A DNA stretch of 24,300 nucleotides from Pontimonas sp. (GCA_023263045.1 JALQXU010000004.1:1-24300); one strand, 5' to 3'. Shown: positions 8,228 through 15,241, numbered from the stretch's first letter. Translations and numbers: made by a program. Notes: generated by a model not told the origin, from the letters alone.

Positions 8228-9730
8228 ATGAATGATGCCCCCCAGATCGAGCCCGATGCCGAGGATATAGACGAACAGCATGCCGTTCGTTTGGGCAAGC
8301 GCGAGCAGATGCTCGAGTCCGGTGTCGAGCCTTTTCCCGTGTCGGTGCCGGTCACGACCACAATTTCTGCTGTTCGAAGAGCGCATCCTGATCTAGAGCC
8401 TGAGGCCACCACGGGTGAGGTTGTGGGTGTTGCGGGACGAGTCGTCCACATGCGCGTCACCGGAAAGCTCGCTTTTCTCTCGCTCCAGGAGGGCTCCGGC
8501 GAGCGCCTCCAAGCGATGGTTTCGTTCGCCGAGGTGGGGGAAGAGTCTTTTGAGCTCCTGAAGGACCTCGTCGACTTGGGTGATCACGTCTTCGTCTCGG
8601 GTGAGGTCATCGCCTCCAAACGCGGAGAACTCTCCGTCATGGTCGCGCAGTGGCAGATTGCTTCCAAAGCTGTGATGCCACTGCCTAATCTGCACAGTGA
8701 ACTCAACGAGGAAACCAGGGTTCGCCAGCGGTACCTGGACCTTATTGTTCGCGAGCAAGCGCGCACCACGGTGAGAGCCCGCGCACAGGTGAATGCGTCG
8801 CTTCGGGCAACATTTGCCGAGCACGACTACCTCGAGGTCGAAACCCCGATGTTGCAGGTCCAGCACGGTGGTGCCTCAGCACGACCCTTCGTGACACACT
8901 CCAATGCGTTTAGCACCGATCTTTTCTTGCGAATCGCCCCCGAGTTGTATCTCAAGCGCGCGGTCGTGGGGGGCATCGAGCGAGTTTTCGAAATCAACCG
9001 CAACTTCCGCAACGAGGGTGCAGACTCCACCCACAGCCCGGAATTCGCCATGTTGGAGGCCTATCAGGCCTATGGCGACTACCACCAGATGGCGGATCTG
9101 ACCCAGGAGCTGATTCAGAAGGCTGCGCTTGCGGTGGCAGGGTCCACGACCGTGACCTGGGCCGATGGCACCGTGTATGACCTGGGGGGTCAATGGGACC
9201 GGCTCAATGTGTATGAAAGCCTCAGTGACGCCAGTGGCACGACGATCACCCCAGATACTTCGGTTGTTGATCTAGAGGCCATGGCGAAAAAGCTGGGCAT
9301 CGAGGTCGCTCAACCCACTCACGGCAAATATGTCGAGGAGCTCTGGGAACACTTCGTGAAGGGGTCCTTGACTACACCCACCTTTGTGATGGACTATCCC
9401 GTTGACACCTCACCGCTGGTGCGAGCGCACCGCTCCATCCCCGGTGTTGTCGAGAAGTGGGATCTGTATGTTCGAGGTTTCGAGCTCGCCACCGGATATT
9501 CCGAACTTGTGGACCCTGTCATCCAACGTGAGCGCTTTGTCGAACAAGCCAAACTCGCCGCGAAGGGCGATCTCGAAGCTATGAAGGTTGATGAGGATTT
9601 CCTTCGCGCCCTAGAGCACGGCATGCCTCCCACGGGAGGAATGGGTATGGGAATTGATCGGCTCTTGATGGCGATCACAGGTCTCGGAATTCGCGAGACG
9701 GTGCTCTTCCCGCTTGTGAAGTCGACCTAG
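8228..9730 (+). CDS. lysS: Lysine-tRNA ligase, class II
   Basis: Charges tRNA-Lys with lysine in the cytosol. The 500-residue protein has an N-terminal OB-fold anticodon-binding domain (about 60-160, including GRVVHMRVTGKLAFLSLQEG). A class II catalytic core follows: motif 1 in the helix around FAEHDYLEVETPML, motif 2 FEINRNFRNEG at about 253-263 followed by HSPEFAMLEAYQAY, and motif 3 GGMGMGIDRLLMAI near 470-483. Its stop codon lies in a CTAG shared with the convergent microprotein gene. A gap of 41 bases separates it from panC, so it could be transcribed from the operon or from its own promoter. Confidence 0.97.
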   Translation: MNDAPQIEPDAEDIDEQHAVRLGKREQMLESGVEPFPVSVPVTTTISAVRRAHPDLEPEATTGEVVGVAGRVVHMRVTGKLAFLSLQEGSGERLQAMVSFAEVGEESFELLKDLVDLGDHVFVSGEVIASKRGELSVMVAQWQIASKAVMPLPNLHSELNEETRVRQRYLDLIVREQARTTVRARAQVNASLRATFAEHDYLEVETPMLQVQHGGASARPFVTHSNAFSTDLFLRIAPELYLKRAVVGGIERVFEINRNFRNEGADSTHSPEFAMLEAYQAYGDYHQMADLTQELIQKAALAVAGSTTVTWADGTVYDLGGQWDRLNVYESLSDASGTTITPDTSVVDLEAMAKKLGIEVAQPTHGKYVEELWEHFVKGSLTTPTFVMDYPVDTSPLVRAHRSIPGVVEKWDLYVRGFELATGYSELVDPVIQRERFVEQAKLAAKGDLEAMKVDEDFLRALEHGMPPTGGMGMGIDRLLMAITGLGIRETVLFPLVKST

Positions 9731-9903
9731 TCGTCGAGGGGGAGACCGCGCTTGGAGCGTTCTTCGCGCTCGACCTTCTTATAGGTTTCGCGCTCACCGC
9801 GGTCCGCGGTCAGAATTGCGCGCATGATGAACCAGAAGATGAGGCCAATCAGAATGGTCGGGGTCACCGAAAACAGAGCGTTGGCCCAAAAGTTTTCGAT
9901 CAT
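9727..9903 (-). CDS. 58-residue membrane microprotein downstream of lysS
   Basis: A short leftward gene encoding MIENFWANALF..., with one strongly hydrophobic segment (about residues 9-30, SVTPTILIGLIFWFIMRAIL) and then a charged tail rich in Arg, Glu and Lys that ends in PLDD. A clean membrane helix next to an amphipathic charged tail, a start with AGGA about 8 bases upstream, and a stop that exactly shares CTAG with lysS all argue that it is real. Proteins of this look sit between lysS and clpC in other Microbacteriaceae (recalled resemblance, not searched). The function is unknown. Confidence 0.75.
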   Translation of the reverse strand: MIENFWANALFSVTPTILIGLIFWFIMRAILTADRGERETYKKVEREERSKRGLPLDD

Positions 9904-9912
9904 CCCGGAGTC

Positions 9913-10020
9913 CTAACTGAAAAGCCCGCCAAGCGCCACAATGGCGACGAGTCCACCCACCATAATCATCAGACCCACCCTCGCAGGGGGGAATGCAGAC
10001 TTTTTCGGGGCGTTGGCCAC
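9913..10020 (-). CDS. Possible 35-residue membrane microprotein
   Basis: A leftward GTG-started frame whose product has a basic N terminus (ANAPKKSAFPPARVG) followed by one hydrophobic segment (LMIMVGGLVAIVALGGLF). It ends 9 bases before the start of the 58-residue gene, so the two would form a small operon. There is no ribosome site, but TAAGCT lies 7 bases before the GTG, the same leaderless layout seen at other leading genes here. The short length and lack of a recognised family keep confidence modest. Confidence 0.45.
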   Translation of the reverse strand: MANAPKKSAFPPARVGLMIMVGGLVAIVALGGLFS

Positions 10021-10027
10021 GGATAAG

Positions 10028-10033
10028 AGCTTA
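10028..10033 (-). promoter_or_regulatory. Probable -10 element of the leftward microprotein operon
   Basis: TAAGCT on the minus strand lies 7 bases before the GTG at 10020, so a transcript would begin at or very near the start codon. The region where the spacer and -35 would fall is occupied by the 15-base palindrome at 10040-10054. Confidence 0.4.
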
Positions 10034-10039
10034 GGTAGT

Positions 10040-10054
10040 CAAACCTGAGGTTTG
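10040..10054. promoter_or_regulatory. Perfect 7-1-7 palindrome, candidate operator
   Basis: CAAACCT-G-AGGTTTG is an exact inverted repeat. It lies between the clpC promoter and the leftward microprotein promoter, over the likely spacer and -35 of the latter. It is not the HspR (HAIR) element, and I do not recognise its regulator. Confidence 0.5.
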
Positions 10055-10061
10055 CTGACAT

Positions 10062-10079
10062 CTCACGCTAGGGGCGAAC
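10062..10079 (+). promoter_or_regulatory. Candidate ClgR-binding box upstream of clpC
   Basis: The site CGC-TAGGG-GCG-AAC fits the actinobacterial ClgR pattern as I recall it (CGC, five bases, GCG, then A/T-rich and C), with one mismatch in the five-base centre. ClgR is the known activator of clpC and clpP genes in Corynebacterium, Streptomyces and Mycobacterium. The box centre lies about 48 bases upstream of the predicted transcription start, a normal activator position. Confidence 0.5.
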
Positions 10080-10082
10080 ACA

Positions 10083-10094
10083 GCCCCACGGGGC
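10083..10094. promoter_or_regulatory. Perfect 5-2-5 palindrome in the clpC promoter
   Basis: GCCCC-AC-GGGGC lies just upstream of the predicted -10 of clpC, where the -35 would be. It could be an operator or chance GC-rich symmetry. Confidence 0.35.
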
Positions 10095-10106
10095 AAAACG
10101 AGCGCA

Positions 10107-10112
10107 TATTCT
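10107..10112 (+). promoter_or_regulatory. Predicted -10 element of clpC
   Basis: TATTCT is the best -10 match upstream of clpC and predicts a start near 10119. No -35 match is present 17 bases upstream, which fits an activator-dependent promoter such as one driven by ClgR. Confidence 0.45.
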
Positions 10113-10124
10113 CGTGGTCACGAG
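10111..10124. promoter_or_regulatory. Perfect 6-2-6 palindrome over the predicted clpC start site
   Basis: CTCGTG-GT-CACGAG overlaps the end of the -10 and the predicted transcription start, the classic position of a repressor operator. The regulator is not recognised. Confidence 0.4.
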
Positions 10125-10128
10125 CGTG

Positions 10129-10144
10129 GGCGAGATGTCTCGCC
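10129..10144 (+). promoter_or_regulatory. Perfect 7-2-7 inverted repeat in the clpC leader
   Basis: GGCGAGA-TG-TCTCGCC ends 4 bases before the AAGGAG ribosome site of clpC. It could be a DNA operator, or an RNA hairpin that affects ribosome access or messenger stability. Confidence 0.45.
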
Positions 10145-10148
10145 GAAT

Positions 10149-10154
10149 AAGGAG
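10149..10154 (+). promoter_or_regulatory. Ribosome binding site fixing the clpC start
   Basis: AAGGAG lies 8 bases before ATG 10163, ideal spacing. This rules out the longer in-frame GTG at 10154, which overlaps the site itself. Confidence 0.8.
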
Positions 10155-10162
10155 TGAAAAAG

Positions 10163-12640
10163 ATGTTTGAGAGGTTTACCGACCGGGCTCGCCGAGTCGT
10201 GGTCTTGGCGCAGGAAGAAGCCAAGATGTTGAACCACAACTACATCGGTACCGAGCACATTCTTTTGGGTTTGATCCACGAGGGTGAGGGTGTCGCGGCG
10301 AAAGCGCTCGAGTCACTCGAGATTTCTTTGGAGGCTGTCCGCGAGCAGGTTCAAGAGATTATTGGCCAGGGCCAGCAAGCGCCGACCGGTCACATTCCGT
10401 TCACTCCTCGCGCCAAGAAGGTTTTGGAGCTGAGTCTCCGCGAAGCCCTGCAGTTGGGCCACAACTACATCGGCACCGAGCACATTCTGTTGGGTCTGAT
10501 TCGTGAGGGCGAGGGTGTTGCCGCTCAGGTTTTGGTGAAGCTTGGTGCTGATCTGAATCGTGTCCGCCAACAGGTCATTCAGTTGCTTTCGGGCTACCAG
10601 GGTAAGGATCCGGTGTCAGTCGGCGGTTCCGAGTCTGTCGGTAGCGACAAGGGCTCGCAGGTCTTGGATCAGTTTGGACGCAATCTCACTCAGGCTGCCC
10701 GTGAGGGAAAGCTTGACCCGGTTATTGGTCGTGAGCGCGAGATGGAGCGGGTCATGCAGATCCTCTCTCGTCGCTCGAAGAACAACCCTGTTCTCGTGGG
10801 TGAGCCCGGTGTGGGAAAGACCGCGGTGGTGGAGGGTCTGGCGCAAGCCATCGTGAAGGGCGATGTCCCCGAGACCCTGAAGGACAAGCAGCTCTACTCC
10901 CTGGACCTGGGCTCTCTGATCGCTGGGTCTCGGTACCGCGGTGATTTCGAGGAGCGCCTGAAGAAGGTCACGAAGGAGATTCGCACGCGCGGCGACATCA
11001 TCGTCTTTATTGACGAGATTCACACCCTGGTGGGTGCGGGAGCCGCGGAGGGCGCTATTGATGCGGCCAGTATTTTGAAGCCGCTGCTCGCTCGCGGCGA
11101 GCTCCAAACGGTGGGTGCCACCACCCTCGATGAGTACCGCAAGCACTTTGAGAAAGATGCAGCCTTGGAGCGTCGTTTCCAGTCGGTACAGGTTCACCAG
11201 CCGAGCCCCGCTCACACGATCAACATTTTGAAGGGTCTGCGGGACAAGTACGAGGCGTTCCACCGAGTGTCTATCACCGATGGGGCTATTGAGGCGGCGG
11301 TGAATCTGTCCGATCGTTACGTTCAGGATCGTTTCTTGCCGGATAAGGCCATCGACTTGATTGATGAGGCCGGAGCGCGGCTTCGTCTCTCGATTCTGTC
11401 GAGCCCGCCAGAGCTTCGAGAGTTTGACGAGAAGATTGCTGATGTCCGTTCCCGTAAGGAAGCTGCCATCGAGGGTCAAGACTTCGAGAAGGCAGCATCT
11501 CTGCGTGACGAGGAGAAGACCCTGTTGGGTGAGCGTCTCCAGTTGGAGAAGAAGTGGCGCAGTGGTGAAGCCGGCGGCACCGGTGTCGTGGATGAGGGCG
11601 TGATCGCTGAGGTTCTCGCAGCCGCGACCGGCATCCCGGTCTTTAAGCTCACCGAGGAGGAGACCGCGCGCCTGATGTTCATGGAGAAGGCCCTCCACGA
11701 GCGGGTGATCGGTCAGGAGCAGGCCATTTCGGTGCTCTCCAAGACGATTCGCCGCACCCGGGCTGGGCTGAAAGATCCGAAGCGCCCGAGTGGTTCGTTC
11801 ATCTTCGCCGGTCCGACCGGTGTGGGAAAGACTGAGCTTGCGAAAGCTTTGGCGGAGTTCCTGTTCGATGACGAGGACGCCCTCATTGCTCTGGACATGT
11901 CGGAGTTTGGCGAGAAGCACACGGTGTCACGCCTGTTTGGTGCCCCTCCAGGGTTTGTCGGCTTCGAAGACGGTGGTCAGCTGACCGAGAAGGTCCGTCG
12001 CAAGCCCTTCAGCGTGGTGTTGTTCGACGAGATCGAGAAGGCACACCCCGATATCTTCAACTCCCTCTTGCAGGTGTTGGAGGAGGGTCGTTTGACCGAT
12101 GGTCAAGGTCGCGTCGTCGACTTCAAGAACACAGTCATCATCATGACGACCAACCTGGGAACGAAAGACATCACGGGTGGTCCCGTCGGGTTCACGCTCG
12201 AGGGCGACAACGAGGCCAGCTACCAGTCGATGCGCGCCAAGGTTGTGGAGGAGTTGAAGAAGAACTTCAAGCCCGAGTTCCTCAACCGTGTCGATGAGAC
12301 CATCGTTTTCCCGCAGCTCAACCAGGACGAGCTCATGCAGATCGTGCACTTGTTCATCAAGCGACTGGGTGACCGTCTGCTCGATCGTGACATGACGATG
12401 ACGGTCTCGGATGAGGCTAAGAAGCAGCTCATCGTGTTGGGGTGGGATCCAACCCTCGGTGCGAGACCGCTGCGTCGCGCCGTCCAGCAAAATGTCGAAG
12501 ACCCGCTCAGTGAGCGCATTCTCCAGGGTTCCTTGAACCCGGGTGAGCACATCACGGTGGACTTCGATGGCACTGAGTTCACCTTCACGAGCAAGAAGCG
12601 TGAAGAGGAGCCGGTGGAAGCGGGAGTGCTCGAGTCCTAA
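10163..12640 (+). CDS. clpC: ATP-dependent Clp protease ATPase subunit ClpC
   Basis: Hexameric AAA+ unfoldase that feeds substrates to ClpP. ATG 10163 gives 825 residues and the family's usual MFERFTDRARRVVVLAQEEA start. Two Clp-N repeats lie at about 4-70 and 80-145; both carry HNYIGTEHILLGLI and are also near-identical as DNA (around 10227 and 10459). The first AAA domain has Walker A GEPGVGKT (213-220). A UVR-like coiled middle region follows (about 420-456, FDEKIADVRSRKEAAIEGQDFEKAASLRDEE). The second AAA domain has GPTGVGKT (550-557) and the ClpP-contacting region around GFVGFEDGGQ. A complex palindromic leader precedes it. No clpP gene is in the window. A GTG-started argA-like gene follows after 16 bases. 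Confidence 0.97.
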   Translation: MFERFTDRARRVVVLAQEEAKMLNHNYIGTEHILLGLIHEGEGVAAKALESLEISLEAVREQVQEIIGQGQQAPTGHIPFTPRAKKVLELSLREALQLGHNYIGTEHILLGLIREGEGVAAQVLVKLGADLNRVRQQVIQLLSGYQGKDPVSVGGSESVGSDKGSQVLDQFGRNLTQAAREGKLDPVIGREREMERVMQILSRRSKNNPVLVGEPGVGKTAVVEGLAQAIVKGDVPETLKDKQLYSLDLGSLIAGSRYRGDFEERLKKVTKEIRTRGDIIVFIDEIHTLVGAGAAEGAIDAASILKPLLARGELQTVGATTLDEYRKHFEKDAALERRFQSVQVHQPSPAHTINILKGLRDKYEAFHRVSITDGAIEAAVNLSDRYVQDRFLPDKAIDLIDEAGARLRLSILSSPPELREFDEKIADVRSRKEAAIEGQDFEKAASLRDEEKTLLGERLQLEKKWRSGEAGGTGVVDEGVIAEVLAAATGIPVFKLTEEETARLMFMEKALHERVIGQEQAISVLSKTIRRTRAGLKDPKRPSGSFIFAGPTGVGKTELAKALAEFLFDDEDALIALDMSEFGEKHTVSRLFGAPPGFVGFEDGGQLTEKVRRKPFSVVLFDEIEKAHPDIFNSLLQVLEEGRLTDGQGRVVDFKNTVIIMTTNLGTKDITGGPVGFTLEGDNEASYQSMRAKVVEELKKNFKPEFLNRVDETIVFPQLNQDELMQIVHLFIKRLGDRLLDRDMTMTVSDEAKKQLIVLGWDPTLGARPLRRAVQQNVEDPLSERILQGSLNPGEHITVDFDGTEFTFTSKKREEEPVEAGVLES

Positions 12641-12644
12641 GCGC

Positions 12645-12650
12645 TACGCT
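12645..12650 (+). promoter_or_regulatory. Predicted -10 for leaderless argA-like gene
   Basis: TACGCT lies exactly 6 bases before GTG 12657 and just after the clpC stop, so transcription would begin at the start codon. There is no ribosome site, which supports a leaderless start. Confidence 0.5.
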
Positions 12651-12656
12651 GTCCTG

Positions 12657-13172
12657 GTGGTAGAGCCTCAGAACTGGACGATTCGCCGTGCGCGCACGGC
12701 AGATATCCGTGCGATTTCAGCACTGATTGAGCCCCTGGTGGAGTCTAGGGTTTTGCTCGGCAAGGATCTGGTCGTGCTCTATGAAGCAGTCCAAGAATTC
12801 ACCGTTGCGACAACACCTGAGGGCGACATAGTGGGGTGTGGGGCTCTGCATGTGTTCTGGGAGAACTTGGGCGAAATCAGGACCCTCGCTGTATCCCCGG
12901 AATACCTGGGTCATGGGATCGGAACCGCAATCGTCCGATCGCTCGAGGAGCAAGCGAGAGAGCTCGGGCTCACCACCCTGTTCTGTCTGACCTTCGAGGT
13001 GGATTTTTTCGAAAGCAACGGCTTTCACGAGGAGAGCGACCCGATTGTCGATTCAGAGGTGTATGTCGAGTTGGTTCGCTCACCTGATGAGGGTGTCGCC
13101 GAGTTCCTGGATCTTGCTCGGGTGAAACCCAATACGTTAGGTAATTCGCGTATGGTCAAGGAGCTTAGCTAG
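12657..13172 (+). CDS. argA: Amino-acid N-acetyltransferase (N-acetylglutamate synthase, single-domain GNAT type)
   Basis: A 171-residue GNAT-fold protein closely resembling M. tuberculosis Rv2747, the stand-alone N-acetylglutamate synthase that begins arginine synthesis from glutamate and acetyl-CoA. Shared marks are LYEAVQEF, VGCGALHVFW, LGEIRTLAV, the acetyl-CoA loop GHGIGTAIV, LTFEVDFF, and the C-terminal GVAEFLDLARVKPNTLGNSRM. GTG 12657 is chosen because a TANNNT element sits 6 bases upstream and the domain begins at WTIRRARTADI. The frame extends into clpC to 12543, but that part is a Ser/Arg-rich shadow. No other arginine synthesis genes are nearby. The substrate is inferred from family resemblance. 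Confidence 0.88.
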   Translation: MVEPQNWTIRRARTADIRAISALIEPLVESRVLLGKDLVVLYEAVQEFTVATTPEGDIVGCGALHVFWENLGEIRTLAVSPEYLGHGIGTAIVRSLEEQARELGLTTLFCLTFEVDFFESNGFHEESDPIVDSEVYVELVRSPDEGVAEFLDLARVKPNTLGNSRMVKELS

Positions 13173-13195
13173 ACCTGAGATTTCGCAGGCTCGCC

Positions 13196-13214
13196 GGGGT
13201 TAACCCCCTGTTTT
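13196..13214 (+). terminator. Weak hairpin, possible terminator of the argA-like gene
   Basis: GGGGTTAACCCC is a perfect 12-base palindrome followed by CTGTTTT. The CCCC arm can also pair with the GGGG just downstream (13215-13218). The stem is only 4-5 pairs and the T run is short, so termination would be inefficient. Confidence 0.3.
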
Positions 13215-13229
13215 GGGGCTCTCCAGTCG

Positions 13230-13235
13230 TACCCT
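13230..13235 (+). promoter_or_regulatory. Predicted -10 for leaderless gene at 13242
   Basis: TACCCT lies exactly 6 bases before ATG 13242, with no ribosome site between, which predicts a leaderless transcript. Confidence 0.5.
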
Positions 13236-13241
13236 AGGGCT

Positions 13242-13823
13242 ATGTCACAGGCTCAGCGCCCACTCCCCGCGTCGGTCTATTGGCGCCGACGGCTGGTGGT
13301 GTTCGGTGGTTTGCTCGCGGTCATTGCCGTCATAGTCTTGATCGTGGTTCGACCCGGTTTTGGTACCACAGCTGAGCCCGTCGAAGAAGAGGTCACCGAA
13401 GAGCTCGCTGTGGTCGAGGTTCCGAATTGTCTTCCAAGCCAACTCGAACTTACGGCCCGCACCGACCAGTCGAGCTATGACGCGGGCGTGAACCCGCAGC
13501 TATGGATGGGCGTCAAGAACATCTCTGCCGTGGAGTGCTCGGTCGATGTCGGAACCGATGTGCAGAAGTACGTGATTTCTTCCGGTCCGGACTTGATTTG
13601 GTCTTCTGATGATTGCCAGACCGATTCTGTTCCTTTCGAAATCACCCTGCCTCCGGGGTCCGAGCAGGAAACGTCGTCTATTCCGTGGGATCGCACCCGC
13701 TCAACTCCTGACACCTGTGGGGGTGAGCGCCCCGTGATGCCAGCGGGTGGAGCGAGCTACCACTTGACGGTTCACTTGGGCAGCCTCGAATCGGCCGAAA
13801 CTAAGCAGTTCTTGCTCTACTAG
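13242..13823 (+). CDS. Membrane-anchored extracellular protein of unknown function
   Basis: A 193-residue protein with a short basic N terminus (YWRRR), one membrane segment at about 18-38, an acidic linker (EPVEEEVTEELAVVEV) and a secreted domain of about 130 residues. The domain starts with NCLPSQLELTA, looks beta-rich (VKNISAVECSVDVGT, YHLTVHLG) and has four cysteines suited to two disulfides. Its layout resembles DUF4232-like or Ig-like cell-surface domains, and similar proteins are found beside radA in Microbacteriaceae (recalled, not searched). The N-in orientation places the domain outside the cell. Its stop shares CTAG with the convergent radA gene. The function is unknown. Confidence 0.8.
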   Translation: MSQAQRPLPASVYWRRRLVVFGGLLAVIAVIVLIVVRPGFGTTAEPVEEEVTEELAVVEVPNCLPSQLELTARTDQSSYDAGVNPQLWMGVKNISAVECSVDVGTDVQKYVISSGPDLIWSSDDCQTDSVPFEITLPPGSEQETSSIPWDRTRSTPDTCGGERPVMPAGGASYHLTVHLGSLESAETKQFLLY

Positions 13824-15172
13824 AACGCGGGCTTCTTGCTCTTCTGTGGGCTCGTTGAAAAGGCGTGGGTAATCGCCTCATGGATTCCAGGGGTCGTGTG
13901 GTCGAGGACTGAGCTGAAACCCAGCCTGGCTGCCTCAGAGGCTCGTTGACCGGCCTGTGTCACGGCGCGAATTTCTCCCGCAAGACTGATTTCCCCGATG
14001 GCTGCCATCTCGTGGGAGAGGGGAACGTCCTTGGAGGCGCTGGCAATTGCGAGTGCTATCGCCAGGTCTGTCGCGGGCTCATGAACCTTAATGCCCCCGA
14101 CGGTGGAGACATAGACATCTGCTGACGACACCGGAAGTCCTGCACGCCTCTCCAGGACGGCGAGAATCATGGCCACCCGAGATGATTCGACACCATTCAC
14201 AACTCGTCGTGGCTGAGCGGCGGTGCTGGGAACCACGAGTGCTTGGATTTCAACGGGGAGGGCCCTTCTGCCCTCGAGGGCAATAGTTGTGCACGTTCCA
14301 CTGACTGTCTTGGCGCTGTGAGATCGGAAAAGGGAACTCGGGTCGGGAACTTCGACGATTCCCTCACCGGTCATTTCAAAACATCCGACCTCATCGGTGG
14401 GACCAAACCGGTTCTTCAAGGCTCGCACAAATCGGAGAGAGGTTTGTCGGTCACCTTCGAAGTGGCAGACCACGTCCACGAGGTGTTCGAGCGTTCGAGG
14501 CCCCGCGACTTGACCATCCTTGGTCACGTGTCCGACCAGGATGATGGGCACCGCCGAGTTCTTGGCCACTCGGATTAATGTCGCCGCAACTTCTCGCACC
14601 TGGGCAACCCCGCCGGCCGTGCTCTCCAGAACACCCGAGGTGACAGTTTGAATGGAGTCAACGATGACGAGCTCGGGTTGCACCTGATCAATGTGTCCGA
14701 GGACTGTTCCCAGATCTGTTTCATTGGCCAGGAAGAGATTGTCATCCAGACCCTGGGTGCGGGAGGCTCGGAGGTAGACCTGGCCGGCGGACTCTTCCGC
14801 ACTCACGTACAGAACCTTTTTCCCAGCGCGTGCGACGTGGGCGGCCATATCCAGCAGCAGAGTGGATTTTCCCACCCCTGGTTCACCGGAGAGCAAAATG
14901 ACGGCTCCCGGCACAATTCCTCCACCCAGGACACGGTCAAACTCGCCCACCCCGCTGGGGATATGACCGCTTTCACTGCCCGTGTGCTGAGAAATAGGCT
15001 TGGCGGTCTTGTCGCCACTGGGGATCACGGCGACCGCCTGGCGTGAAGCGCTCGTCGGTGCACCTACCTCGAGTACGGTTCCCCACGACTGACATTCGCC
15101 ACACCGTCCCACCCATTTGAGGGTGGTCCAGCCGCATTCATCGCAGCGATACGGGGACTCGGTTTTTGCCAT
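13820..15172 (-). CDS. radA: DNA repair protein RadA
   Basis: RecA-related branch-migration ATPase that works in recombinational repair and natural-transformation-type strand exchange. The 450-residue product has an N-terminal four-cysteine zinc finger (C10, C13, C24, C27), Walker A GEPGVGKST (96-104), Walker B LVIVDSIQT, the RadA-specific KNRFG motif (253-257) and a C-terminal Lon-protease-like domain from about 280 (LPVEIQALVV, then STVGGIKVHEPATDLAIALAI). The length and order are normal. A TANNNT element 6 bases before the ATG predicts a leaderless transcript. It is divergent from tRNA-Ser, with a 69-base gap, and overlaps the end of the 13242 gene. Confidence 0.97.
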   Translation of the reverse strand: MAKTESPYRCDECGWTTLKWVGRCGECQSWGTVLEVGAPTSASRQAVAVIPSGDKTAKPISQHTGSESGHIPSGVGEFDRVLGGGIVPGAVILLSGEPGVGKSTLLLDMAAHVARAGKKVLYVSAEESAGQVYLRASRTQGLDDNLFLANETDLGTVLGHIDQVQPELVIVDSIQTVTSGVLESTAGGVAQVREVAATLIRVAKNSAVPIILVGHVTKDGQVAGPRTLEHLVDVVCHFEGDRQTSLRFVRALKNRFGPTDEVGCFEMTGEGIVEVPDPSSLFRSHSAKTVSGTCTTIALEGRRALPVEIQALVVPSTAAQPRRVVNGVESSRVAMILAVLERRAGLPVSSADVYVSTVGGIKVHEPATDLAIALAIASASKDVPLSHEMAAIGEISLAGEIRAVTQAGQRASEAARLGFSSVLDHTTPGIHEAITHAFSTSPQKSKKPAF

Positions 15173-15178
15173 GCCTCG

Positions 15179-15184
15179 AGCCTA
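15179..15184 (-). promoter_or_regulatory. Predicted -10 for leaderless radA
   Basis: TAGGCT on the minus strand lies exactly 6 bases before the radA ATG. A weak TTCAGA -35-like element is 19 bases further upstream. Confidence 0.5.
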
Positions 15185-15228
15185 GAGCCCGCCTCTGACC
15201 GAGTCTGAAGGGGTCTGGAGTGTCTGTG

Positions 15229-15234
15229 TAAACT
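15229..15234 (+). promoter_or_regulatory. Predicted -10 for tRNA-Ser
   Basis: TAAACT lies 7 bases before the mature tRNA 5' end, so transcription would start at or one base before the tRNA. The -35 is not clear. Confidence 0.45.
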
Positions 15235-15241
15235 AGCGGGC

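Noticed and set aside
10154..10162. Longer clpC start at GTG 10154
   Set aside because: It overlaps the ribosome site AAGGAG, while ATG 10163 has ideal spacing and gives the family's MFERFTDRA start.
10227..10520. Two near-identical 60-base DNA stretches about 232 bases apart
   Set aside because: They encode the two Clp-N repeats of ClpC and reflect the known tandem domain, not a separate repeat element.
10616..11920. A 434-codon open frame antisense to clpC
   Set aside because: It lies wholly inside a certain clpC gene. Its product is rich in Leu, Arg and His with no recognisable domain, as expected from the complement of a GC-biased coding sequence.
14243..15046. Rightward frames inside radA (111 and 132 codons)
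   Set aside because: They are antisense to conserved RadA motifs and have no ribosome sites or recognisable protein features.
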